A DNA stretch of 64,000 nt from Acidobacteriota bacterium (GTDB lineage: Bacteria > Acidobacteriota > Blastocatellia > Pyrinomonadales > Pyrinomonadaceae): positions 1 through 64,000 of the forward strand of contig QQUY01000002.1 in the NCBI GenBank assembly GCA_003385635.1, written 5' to 3'. A model generated the notes under the pieces. It searched no databases. It had not been told where the DNA came from and saw nothing but the letters and a program-made list of their open reading frames with translations. Positions 52,741 to 60,142 of the stretch are shown here, one piece after another. Position 1 is the first letter of the stretch. Each line of letters opens with the position of its first letter. The translations under genes were made by a program, and so were the position numbers.

Positions 52741-52790
52741 ACAACGGTCATTGCGCAGTCTTCAATGCCAAGTGATCAATGATCAATTGA

Positions 52791-52825
52791 AGCCCCATGC
52801 ATGAGATTACAGCATGGGGCTTTTT
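52791..52825 (+). terminator. Intrinsic terminator after the lipocalin-like gene
   Basis: A perfect 10-bp stem AGCCCCATGC/GCATGGGGCT with an 11-base loop, followed by five T. It lies 50 bp after the stop. Between stop and terminator are a few degenerate heptads (ATCAATG type, 52762-52790). Confidence 0.88.
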
Positions 52826-52868
52826 GTATTTCGATCGATCCGAGAGCTGATGCCTGCGCGACGATGCG

Positions 52869-53174
52869 GCGGAAACGCGACCGTCAGGGAGCGGGCCTGA
52901 GGCGCAAGCCGAACTGTCATGCAGCGCTTCGCGATTTAAGATTTCAAAGTTCAGATCACAGAGAAGAATTCCAGATTCCAAATGCCAAAACAAGCCCCGT
53001 ACAAGTGGTGGCGGAAACGCGACCGTCAGGGAGCGTGCCTGAGGCGTGAGCCGAATCGTCCCACGGCGCTTCACGATTTCAAAATTCAGATTTCAGATCT
53101 CAGAGAAGAAATTCCAGATTCCATAATCCGAATGGCGCTTCATCATCTGGCGGAAACACGACCGTCAGGGAGCG
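52869..53174. repeat. Composite interspersed repeat, locus B (three cores)
   Basis: The core GCGGAAACGCGACCGTCAGG plus GAGCG occurs at 52869-52893, 53011-53035 and, with one change, 53150-53174. The spacing is 142 and 139 bp, close to the 136 bp of locus A. Each core runs into TGCCTGAGGCG and a GCCGAA(C/T)(C/T)GTC segment, then into heptad-type AGATTTCAGA and AATTCCAGATTCCA stretches. The region 52826-53282 has no gene. The third copy is followed by AAGCTTTAGCTTGTCG, a further small palindrome at about 53190-53206. Confidence 0.85.
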
Positions 53175-53282
53175 TGCAACGGTGTTCGACAAGCTTTAGC
53201 TTGTCGCTACTCCAACGATCGAAACAACACGGCGCAAGCTGAGGCTCGCGCGACAGCAGACCGCCGCTCCTCGGACTGAATA

Positions 53283-53354
53283 GACCCAACAGACCTAACC
53301 GACCCAACAGACCCAATCGACCCAACAGACTAAGGAGACTCGACAGACCTACGG
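53283..53354. repeat. Nonamer array upstream of trmFO
   Basis: Eight 9-bp units in perfect register: GACCCAACA, GACCTAACC, GACCCAACA, GACCCAATC, GACCCAACA, GACTAAGGA, GACTCGACA, GACCTACGG. It ends 27 bp before the trmFO ATG, so it occupies the expected promoter region. It is not associated with a stop codon. Confidence 0.85.
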
Positions 53355-53381
53355 CGCGCACTTAGAATTTAGGTTTCGGCG

Positions 53382-54734
53382 ATGAAGAAACCTATAAACA
53401 TAGTAGGCGGCGGCCTCGCGGGTTCTGAAGCCGCATGGCAAGCGGCCGAAGCCGGCGCTGATGTGCGTTTGTTCGAGATGCGGCCCGTGAGTCAAACACC
53501 GGCTCACCGGACAGACAAATTGGCTGAGATCGTCTGCTCCAATTCTTTCAAGACCGATGAGCCGGGGACGGCTCCCTTTCTCCTGAAAGAAGAGCTTCGG
53601 CGGGGCGGTTCCTTGATCATGAAGGCAGCAGACGCCAATCGTGTGCCGGCTGGTGCAGCTCTTGCTGTCGACAGGCTCGAGTTTTCCGAAGAGATCACGA
53701 GACTGATCGAATCGCACCCAAGGATCGAGATCGTTCGCGAAGAATTTTCCGAGCTCCCCGAAGACGAGATCACGGTCATTTGCACCGGGCCGCTTACAAG
53801 CGCCTCGCTGACGGAGAAAATAATCGGCCTTACAGGCGACGATCAGCTCTACTTTTACGATGCGATCGCTCCGATCGTGTCATACGAGTCGATCGACATG
53901 TCTGTCGCGTTCAAGGCGGCGAGGTACGGCAAAGGCGGTGACGATTACATCAACTGCCCTTTTTCAAAGGAACAGTACGAGACTTTTTACAACGAACTGA
54001 TCAACGCCAAGTCGGTCCCCCTTAAACGATTTGAAGAAACACACTGGTTCGAAGCCTGCCTCCCGTTAGAGGAAACCGCCCGCCGAGGCGTCGACACATT
54101 GAGATACGCATGCATGAAACCACGGGGGCTTCCAGATCCGAAGACCGGGAGTGAACCCTACGCCGCGGTCCAGCTTAGGCAGGAAAATCAGATGGCCGAC
54201 GCGTGGTCGCTCGTGGGATTTCAGAATCACCTTCGGTACCCGGAACAGAAGCGCATTATCCGCCTTATCCCGGGGCTCGAGCATGCCGACATCCTGCAAT
54301 ATGGTCAGATCCACAGGAACACGTTCATAAATTCGCCGAAACTGCTCAACGAATCGCTTCAGGTCGAGAAACAGCCGAACCTGTTCTTTGCGGGCCAGAT
54401 CACAGGTGTAGAAGGGTACCTGGAATCGGTAGGGACAGGCTGGCTGGCCGGAATCAATGCGGTGAAATTGTCGATGGGAAAATCCCTTCTTGTCGCCCCG
54501 AGGAGATCCGCCATCGGCTCGCTTTGCAGGTACGTTGCTACGGCAGAGACAAAGAACTTTCAGCCTGTGAACATTACATTCGGTCTGCTTGAACCGCTCC
54601 CAACTGAACTGCGTAGGAGATACAGGCGAAAGCGAGAGAGGCACGCTTTTCAGGTCGGGCTTGCACTGGATGACTGGGACAAGTGGATGTCCGGAGAGTT
54701 TGCCTCTGCAGGAGCCAGCCAGACCGCCGCTTAG
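53382..54734 (+). CDS. trmFO: Folate-dependent tRNA (uracil-54-C5-) methyltransferase TrmFO
   Basis: A 450-residue FAD enzyme that makes ribothymidine at tRNA position 54 with methylenetetrahydrofolate and NAD(P)H. The FAD-binding GGGLAGSEAAWQ lies at residues 9-20. The two functional cysteines are present: Cys52 in EIVCSNSFKTDEPGTAP and Cys226 in FEACLPLEETARRG, matching the Bacillus numbering. NLFFAGQITGVEGYLESVGTGWLAGINA is the second FAD motif. The Gln/Ala-rich end is variable in the family. The flavin reductase gene follows after 19 bp. The upstream region is repeat-rich. Confidence 0.95.
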   Translation: MKKPINIVGGGLAGSEAAWQAAEAGADVRLFEMRPVSQTPAHRTDKLAEIVCSNSFKTDEPGTAPFLLKEELRRGGSLIMKAADANRVPAGAALAVDRLEFSEEITRLIESHPRIEIVREEFSELPEDEITVICTGPLTSASLTEKIIGLTGDDQLYFYDAIAPIVSYESIDMSVAFKAARYGKGGDDYINCPFSKEQYETFYNELINAKSVPLKRFEETHWFEACLPLEETARRGVDTLRYACMKPRGLPDPKTGSEPYAAVQLRQENQMADAWSLVGFQNHLRYPEQKRIIRLIPGLEHADILQYGQIHRNTFINSPKLLNESLQVEKQPNLFFAGQITGVEGYLESVGTGWLAGINAVKLSMGKSLLVAPRRSAIGSLCRYVATAETKNFQPVNITFGLLEPLPTELRRRYRRKRERHAFQVGLALDDWDKWMSGEFASAGASQTAA

Positions 54735-54753
54735 ACAATCCGAAAACGAACAG

Positions 54754-55227
54754 ATGGGAGTTTCAAACCAGGAATTCAGGAATGCATTGGCTACGTTCGC
54801 CAGCGGAGTGACTGTTGTCACGGCGTCGGCCGGCAACCAGCTGTATGGTTTGACCGTATCAGCTTTTTGTTCCGTATCGCTGGAACCTCCTCTGATCCTG
54901 GTCTGCATCGAGAATGCCGCGAGATGCAGGGATGCTTTTTCAAAAGCCGGAAAGATCGCAATAAACGTTCTTTCCGAACAGCAGATCGACATTTCTGCCC
55001 GATTCGCGACTCAGCTTAAGAACAAGTTCGAAGGGATCGAATACGGCCTGAACGGAAACGGCACGCCCCTGCTTTCTGGAACGGTCGCGACGCTTGAATG
55101 TTCGATCTGTGAAGAAGTCGAAGGCGGAGACCACACGATATTTGTGGCCGAGGTGGAAAGAACGACAGTTAATGGAGGTTCTCCTTTGTTGTATTTCAAA
55201 GGCGGTTACAATCGGCTGGTGAACTGA
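54754..55227 (+). CDS. Flavin reductase-like FMN-binding protein
   Basis: A 157-residue protein of the HpaC/flavin reductase family. I chose the ATG at 54754 because the sequence upstream runs into trmFO in another frame. FRNALATFASGVTVVTA is the family N terminus. GLTVSAFCSVSLEPPLILVCI binds the flavin phosphate, and FAVNVLSE-type INVLSEQQ and GDHTIFVAEVE with the final PLLYFKGGY complete the split barrel. Such proteins reduce FMN or FAD with NAD(P)H to feed a monooxygenase or another flavoenzyme. Position directly after the FAD enzyme trmFO suggests, but does not prove, a link. Confidence 0.9.
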   Translation: MGVSNQEFRNALATFASGVTVVTASAGNQLYGLTVSAFCSVSLEPPLILVCIENAARCRDAFSKAGKIAINVLSEQQIDISARFATQLKNKFEGIEYGLNGNGTPLLSGTVATLECSICEEVEGGDHTIFVAEVERTTVNGGSPLLYFKGGYNRLVN

Positions 55228-55284
55228 ACTGCCCCCCGAACAACGTATACGTTAACAGCGTATCCGGTCTAAAGGAGCAAAACG

Positions 55285-55560
55285 ATGGATTTCTACTTCT
55301 TACTTTTCTCGCTGTTTTTTCCGCGGATCGTGATGATCGTCTTCCTCGCGATTGAGCGGTATCCGGCGAACGAGGTCCCTATTTGGGGAGACATCTTGCT
55401 GGGAGTCCTCTTCCCAAGGGTTCTGATACTGATCTACATCTACCAGAACATGGGTTACGAAAATGTCTGGTTCATCGCCCATATGGCCGCTCTGCTCCTT
55501 TCTTATTTCGGGGGTGGACGCAGTTACAGCCGGAGGAGGAGAAGAAAGCGGGAGGATTAG
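55285..55560 (+). CDS. Small membrane protein with Arg-rich tail
   Basis: A 91-residue protein with AAAGGAG at ideal spacing before its ATG, which supports a real gene. Three hydrophobic segments are seen (FYFLLFSLFFPRIVMIVFLAI, WGDILLGVLFPRVLILIYIYQN, NVWFIAHMAALLLSYFGGG). It ends in a basic tail (SRRRRRKRED) that should stay in the cytoplasm. The repeated LFFPR and LFPRV motifs are noteworthy. No family is recognised. Confidence 0.7.
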   Translation: MDFYFLLFSLFFPRIVMIVFLAIERYPANEVPIWGDILLGVLFPRVLILIYIYQNMGYENVWFIAHMAALLLSYFGGGRSYSRRRRRKRED

Positions 55561-55580
55561 TCTTTCTCAAAAATCAGTTG

Positions 55581-55696
55581 CCCCCGGTTTCGACGGGGGA
55601 AGCAAAGGTTCCCACACTATTGTCGGCCGGCGAATTTAGGGGCTAAAGCTCCTGTTTCGATTGTGATGCCAGGTAACCCCCTGCTAAAGCGAGGGG
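55581..55696. repeat. Three palindromes, two with TAAA loops, after the small membrane-protein gene
   Basis: CCCCCGGTTTCGACGGGGG (55581-55599) is a 6-bp stem hairpin 20 bp after the stop. AGGGGCTAAAGCTCCT (55638-55653) and CCCCCTGCTAAAGCGAGGGG (55677-55696) are imperfect hairpins with TAAA in the loop, recalling the CTAAA palindromes at 41-46 kb. None is followed by a T-run on the plus strand. The rest of the gap up to 55822 shows nothing recognisable. Confidence 0.5.
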
Positions 55697-55822
55697 CAGA
55701 TGATATTCGATTTGCAGTAGGTCTTGCGGGATTGTGGAAGTATCGAGCGCCTTTGGAGCGCCTTTTCAGACAGCCTCCAACTGATGGAAGGCACGAAATC
55801 TGATGAATTGAAGGGCTGAACC

Positions 55823-55903
55823 CTCTCGAAACTCTCCCAACTCAGCCAATTCACCAAACTTTCCTAGCTTGGTGAACTCAGTTAATTTCGCTAACTTTGC
55901 TGG
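55823..55903 (-). repeat. Nonamer array ending at the xylF stop codon
   Basis: Nine 9-bp units in register: CTCTCGAAA, CTCTCCCAA, CTCAGCCAA, TTCACCAAA, CTTTCCTAG, CTTGGTGAA, CTCAGTTAA, TTTCGCTAA, CTTTGCTGG. The xylF stop codon starts at the next base (55904-55906, minus strand). The units ACTCAGCCA and ACTCAGTTA also occur in the array at 61.9 kb. Confidence 0.85.
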
Positions 55904-56986
55904 CTATTCAGGCTTCGGAGGCCTTTCTCCTACCGGCACATTCGCGTAGACGTCCTCGTAGGAAACGAACCCGTCTTTGATCACCGTATCCAGCAGATTG
56001 TTCTTGTCCACGACGATCACCTTTAGCAGTATCGCAGGGATCTCCTTTCCAAGGCTGTCATTCATGAATGGAGATGTAGCCGGCTTCTCGCCACTAGCTA
56101 GCTTCACCGCCGCTTCAACGGCTGCCACGGCCAGGGGCTTGATCGGTTTATACACCGTCATCGTCTGGGTTCCGGATGCGATCCTCTGAAGCGCAGCCTT
56201 CTCGGCATCCTGACCCGTTACGACCACCTTCCCGGCAAGACCGTTCTTTTGCAATGCAGCAACAACACCACTGGCGGTACCGTCGTTTGAAGCGATGACC
56301 GCGCTGATGTTGTCCGCATTCTGCGTCAAAGCATTCTCGACGATCTTCAAGGCCTCATCTGCTTTCCAGTCCGCGGCGTGCTGGTCGGCGACAATTTTGA
56401 TGTCTCCCCGTTCAACAAAAGGTTTCAGAACCTCGTTCTGCTCTTTCTTCATTATCAGGGCGTTGTTATCGGTCGAAGCGCCGTAAACCAGCACATAGTT
56501 TCCCTTTGGCGCTTTCTCGACAGCATATTCAGCCATCATGCGTCCGATCACAGGTACCTGGTGCGAAATATAGGCATCGATCTTGTCCGTGTTGATAAGC
56601 CGGTCGTAGCTGATCACGGGGACGCCCTGGGCCTTCGCTTTCTCAACCATCGAACCGGCCTGGGTAGCATCGTGCGGAGCGATAACTATCACGTCAACAC
56701 CTTGCGTCAGAAGATTGTCTACGTCATTCGCCTGTTTCAGAGCATTATTGTTTGCGACCGTGACGACGCATTCGATCCCCATCGTTCTGCAATGTGCTTC
56801 AAACTCTTCCTTGTCCCGCGTCCAGCGCTCTTCTTTTAGAGTCGCCATCGAGAACCCGACCTTGATCTTCGCATCGCTCCCTGCCGATCGTTCGCTCCCT
56901 GCATTTTCAGGCCCGGGAACGCATCCTGAGAAAATAGCAACCAACAAGAACGCCAGGAACCTAATCCCGTTTCCGAACCCCTTCAT
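55904..56986 (-). CDS. xylF: D-xylose ABC transporter substrate-binding lipoprotein XylF
   Basis: A 360-residue lipoprotein. The start at 56986 has GAGG at 9-base spacing; the lipobox is IFSGC with Cys22. The periplasmic binding fold shows VGFSMATLKEERWTRDKEEFEAHC, then NNALKQANDVDNLLTQGVDVIVIAPHDA, ISYDRLI, and YVLVYGASTDNNALIMKKEQNEVL, which are XylF hallmarks, and IASNDGTASGVVAAL and VVTGQDAEKAALQRI. It would deliver xylose to XylH. It lies beside the ROK repressor and downstream of a perfect 19-bp dyad. No ATPase gene (xylG) follows. Confidence 0.92.
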   Translation of the reverse strand: MKGFGNGIRFLAFLLVAIFSGCVPGPENAGSERSAGSDAKIKVGFSMATLKEERWTRDKEEFEAHCRTMGIECVVTVANNNALKQANDVDNLLTQGVDVIVIAPHDATQAGSMVEKAKAQGVPVISYDRLINTDKIDAYISHQVPVIGRMMAEYAVEKAPKGNYVLVYGASTDNNALIMKKEQNEVLKPFVERGDIKIVADQHAADWKADEALKIVENALTQNADNISAVIASNDGTASGVVAALQKNGLAGKVVVTGQDAEKAALQRIASGTQTMTVYKPIKPLAVAAVEAAVKLASGEKPATSPFMNDSLGKEIPAILLKVIVVDKNNLLDTVIKDGFVSYEDVYANVPVGERPPKPE

Positions 56987-57026
56987 ATTGATTCGCCTCA
57001 TCCTTCGAGATCCTATCTCTTCACAA

Positions 57027-57045
57027 TGCTGATGCCGCATCAGCA
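57027..57045. promoter_or_regulatory. Perfect 19-bp dyad upstream of xylF
   Basis: TGCTGATGCCGCATCAGCA is a perfect palindrome around a single central C. It lies about 40 bp before the xylF ATG, a normal operator place, or could form a leader hairpin. The remaining gene-free stretch 57046-57312, between xylF and the ROK gene end, contains no further feature I can name. Confidence 0.45.
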
Positions 57046-57312
57046 GGTCATCACCTCTGGTTTCGATCCATCGAGAATCGTTGGTGGAATAGCAGGAATG
57101 AAACCGGGCGGTTTCCTCGCTCCCGGGTTCAACTTTGTTCCCTACACAACACGTCGCAGGCCTTCAAGTTGTTTGTACTCACTTCCTGCATGGTCCCTGA
57201 CCCCAGTGTTTGGATCGACAAAGCGTACTCTTGCAACAGAGTATTGGCAAGTGGGCCATCGACAAGTCTAATGAAGGACGAGACCGGCGCAATGAACGGC
57301 ATGTGATCAGGA

Positions 57313-58503
57313 TCAGCTCAGTGAGACCGAAGCAAACTTGTCCGCGAGCACCAGGCTGAGTGCGCCCTTGAACGTCGGGCGTGGTCCCAGTGTAGAAGGT
57401 ATTACGTTCACCTTTGGATGATCCTGACATACGGCCGATTCAGCGGCGTTGACGATCTCGTCGCCCACCAATGGCCAAGCCCTCACGATCTCGCCTGCGA
57501 CGATCGACAATTCGGGCGAAAGCCCCTGAACTACATTCGCGATGCCGAGCCCTATGTACTGTGCAGTATCCTTTAGGGCCTTCAGCGCTTTTTCGTCGCC
57601 GTCCAGTGCAAGATCAATTATTTCGGCAAATGAGGTGTTACCCGACTTGCTTCCTGAGAAGTTCGAATATCTTGCCCTACACGCGGTCTCCGAAGCGAAC
57701 GCCTCCCAGCAACTGTTGTCCCCGGCGGAACATAGGCTCGGTGCGCCGCTGCCGATCGTCATATGTCCAAACTCTCCGGCAGTGCCGTCCTTTCCGCGAT
57801 AGATCTGGCCATCAAAGACGATGCCCGTCCCAATGCCTTCTTGAATCAGAAAAGCAACTAAATGGCTCACGTTGCTGATCTCCGGCCGACCAAGCCAAAG
57901 CTCCGCGAACGCTGCGGCGTTGGCGTCGTTCTCTATCCGGACCGGAAGTCCGGTTGCCTCGGTCAGCAGTCTGGAAATGTCGGTTTCTTTCCAGTCCAGG
58001 TGCGGAATCATGATCACGCCGCCGTCCCACGACTCGACGAGACCAGGAACACTCAGGCCTATTCCCTCTATACTGCCTCCGTGTTTGTCGATGTACTTTC
58101 GCGAGACCTCGATAATCCGGGAAAGCGTTTTCCTGTGATCTTTACTTGTTGGAAAGTCCTCATGATCCGATACCCGACCGCTGAGGTCGCAGGCTCCGAT
58201 GGAGATCCTCTTTTCTCCGAGATCGATACCGAGCGCGATCGCTCCGGCGGTTTTGAGACTGAGTAGTCTAGGGGGGCGGCCGCCTGAAGATTCGCCGTAG
58301 ACTTCCTGAACCAATCCGTGTTTGGAAAGTTCATCCACGATCAGAGAGACTGTCGATCTTTGAAGCGCGGTGGCCCGCGCGATGTCGGCTCGGGAGATGG
58401 GTCCTTCTTCGCGGATATAATTGAGTACAATCTGCCGGTTGTAGTCCCGGATCGTGTTAGATCGCGCTACGTTCGCTTTTTTGAGATTAAGTCGTCTGAT
58501 CAT
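57313..58503 (-). CDS. ROK-family transcriptional regulator (XylR-like)
   Basis: A 396-residue repressor. The N terminus is a winged helix-turn-helix (NRQIVLNYIREEGPISRADIARATALQRSTVSLIVDELSKHGLV), followed by a GGRPP wing, as in XylR/NagC. The ROK sugar-kinase-like domain starts at ALGIDLGEKRISIGACDLSG and has GIGTGIVFDGQIYRGKDGTAGEFGHMTI. The zinc motif that is normally CxCGxxGCxE reads CSAGDNSCWE, so the second cysteine is an alanine. Location between xylF and xylH predicts control by xylose. It may be a regulator only and not a kinase. Confidence 0.9.
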   Translation of the reverse strand: MIRRLNLKKANVARSNTIRDYNRQIVLNYIREEGPISRADIARATALQRSTVSLIVDELSKHGLVQEVYGESSGGRPPRLLSLKTAGAIALGIDLGEKRISIGACDLSGRVSDHEDFPTSKDHRKTLSRIIEVSRKYIDKHGGSIEGIGLSVPGLVESWDGGVIMIPHLDWKETDISRLLTEATGLPVRIENDANAAAFAELWLGRPEISNVSHLVAFLIQEGIGTGIVFDGQIYRGKDGTAGEFGHMTIGSGAPSLCSAGDNSCWEAFASETACRARYSNFSGSKSGNTSFAEIIDLALDGDEKALKALKDTAQYIGLGIANVVQGLSPELSIVAGEIVRAWPLVGDEIVNAAESAVCQDHPKVNVIPSTLGPRPTFKGALSLVLADKFASVSLS

Positions 58504-58594
58504 CAGACCTGTTTGTCGGATCCGGTCTCCGACCTCACTTCTAACACTTCAACCGCCGGTAGCGGACCCCGGGCAGCATTTTGGCAGAGGAACC

Positions 58595-59740
58595 CTACTT
58601 CGCACCTACCATATCGACACCAACAGCAGCGACCAGGATCGAACCCTTTATCAACTCCTGAACATAGTCCTGCAGATTCAGAAGTGACATTCCGTTATCG
58701 AGGCTCGACATTATCAGCGCACCCAGACAAGCACCGAACACTGTTCCCCGCCCTCCCATCAAGCTGGTCCCGCCGATCACACAGGCGGCGATCGCGTCAA
58801 GTTCGAGCAGGCTGCCGGCATCCGGCGAAGCACTTGCGACGCGGGCCGTGTAGATTAAAGCCGCGATCCCGGTAAAAGCACCGAGAATAGCGAAGACCAT
58901 CATCACGACAGCTTTGTTGTTGATGCCCGAAAGCCTCGCGGCTTCGGCATTGCCGCCAATAGCATAGATGTAGCGGCCAAAGGTCGTATTGGTCGTTATA
59001 AAAAGACCGACGAGCGCGACCGCCAGGAAGATCAGAACAGGAACCGGAATACCGGCATACGCATTCATTACGAGAATGAAACCCACGATGCCGGCAATTG
59101 GAAGAAACGCTTTTAGAAGTTCCGTGCCGATGCGGCCTTCCTCAAGACCATATTCTTTCTTGACCTTCGACCTCCTCACTGCCGCATAAAGCACAAGACC
59201 GATCGCGATCGCGGCCAGCACCCAACCTAGTTCGGGTGCTAAATAATTCTGTCCGATCGCCTTAAAGCTGGCGTCTGTGACCGGGATCGTCTCACTCTCA
59301 GATATTCCCTTGATCGCGCCGCGCCACGCCAGCAGTCCTCCAAGCGTCACGATGAATGCTGGAATGCTCGCATAAGCAGTTAAAAAGCCCTGAAGAAATC
59401 CGATGGCCAATCCGACCGCGATGGCGATCAGCAACGAAGGCACTAGCCCATAGCCCAGGTTGGTCAGACAGATCGCGCCGACTCCACCGGCAAGCGCGAG
59501 CATTGATCCGACGGAAAGGTCAATATTCCCGGAAACGATGACCATTAGCATTCCGATCGCGATAATACCGGTCACCGACGTCTGGAGCATCAGGTTAGAA
59601 AGATTTCTCGGTGTCAGGAAGATCGAGCCGGTCTGCCAATGGAAGAAAAGCCAGATCAGCACCAGAGAACCGACCATTGTGTAGGCCCTCAGCGCCGAAG
59701 TCCTGATCTTGATACGGCCCGTTTTCGCTTTGATCTCCAT
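58595..59740 (-). CDS. xylH: Sugar ABC transporter permease XylH
   Basis: A 381-residue inner-membrane permease of the ribose/xylose (BPD_transp_2) type, with about 10-12 hydrophobic helices. The ATG at 59740 begins MEIKAKTGRIKIRT, and a TTG 17 codons upstream is less likely. Family landmarks are TGIIAIGMLMVIVSGNIDLSVGSMLALAGG, PAFIVTLGGLLAWRGAIKGIS, YIYAIGGNAEAARLSGI (the EAA-type contact loop) and DAIAACVIGGTSLMGGRGTV. It needs an ATPase of the XylG type, which is absent here. It is divergent from xylB, with a 402-bp gap that may hold shared control. Confidence 0.9.
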   Translation of the reverse strand: MEIKAKTGRIKIRTSALRAYTMVGSLVLIWLFFHWQTGSIFLTPRNLSNLMLQTSVTGIIAIGMLMVIVSGNIDLSVGSMLALAGGVGAICLTNLGYGLVPSLLIAIAVGLAIGFLQGFLTAYASIPAFIVTLGGLLAWRGAIKGISESETIPVTDASFKAIGQNYLAPELGWVLAAIAIGLVLYAAVRRSKVKKEYGLEEGRIGTELLKAFLPIAGIVGFILVMNAYAGIPVPVLIFLAVALVGLFITTNTTFGRYIYAIGGNAEAARLSGINNKAVVMMVFAILGAFTGIAALIYTARVASASPDAGSLLELDAIAACVIGGTSLMGGRGTVFGACLGALIMSSLDNGMSLLNLQDYVQELIKGSILVAAVGVDMVGAK

Positions 59741-60093
59741 ATCTTCTCGAAAAGACTGCTTCAAAATCCTTGGAAAGCTATCGTAAGGCAAGTTCGCGAG
59801 AACTTCGTCGTTTTACCAATACTTCTCCAGCACCTTTGCCATCCGGCTCGCCAGGTATGAAGATCGCCGTAGGCTGGGTACCTGATCCGATCCGCTGCAA
59901 TGAGGCACTATCGGTGTTTCCCGAAACGGTGACTCATCCCGCAAGCCTTTCTTTTTGATTGCGTCGAACGCGCCTCGAAAAAACCCGATTTCGCTATGTT
60001 TAAGTTCTTGACCGGCACTTGGGTCGAATTGCCCTGCCCAAAGGAATGTGCCTGACGATCTGCGCCGATCGTTGAAATGGGCCATATACTATA

Positions 60094-60119
60094 TTACTTT
60101 TGTTTAGGCATACAACTAA
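60094..60119. promoter_or_regulatory. Candidate ROK/XylR operator before xylB
   Basis: The imperfect A/T-rich dyad TTACTTTTGT-6-ATACAACTAA (7 of 10 pairs) lies 24 bp before the xylB ATG. It resembles in composition and layout known ROK XylR operators, which also have TTAGTTTGTT-type half sites. Apart from this and the promoters expected there, the divergent xylH-xylB region 59741-60142 contains no recognised feature; a 90-codon minus-strand frame is probably chance. Confidence 0.35.
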
Positions 60120-60142
60120 GTTCTCAATAGCAGCTTGCGGGT

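Noticed and set aside
59813-60085. Minus-strand frame of 90 codons between xylH and xylB, considered as a xylG or xylA remnant
   Set aside because: No Walker, signature or isomerase motif is readable in any frame of that stretch.
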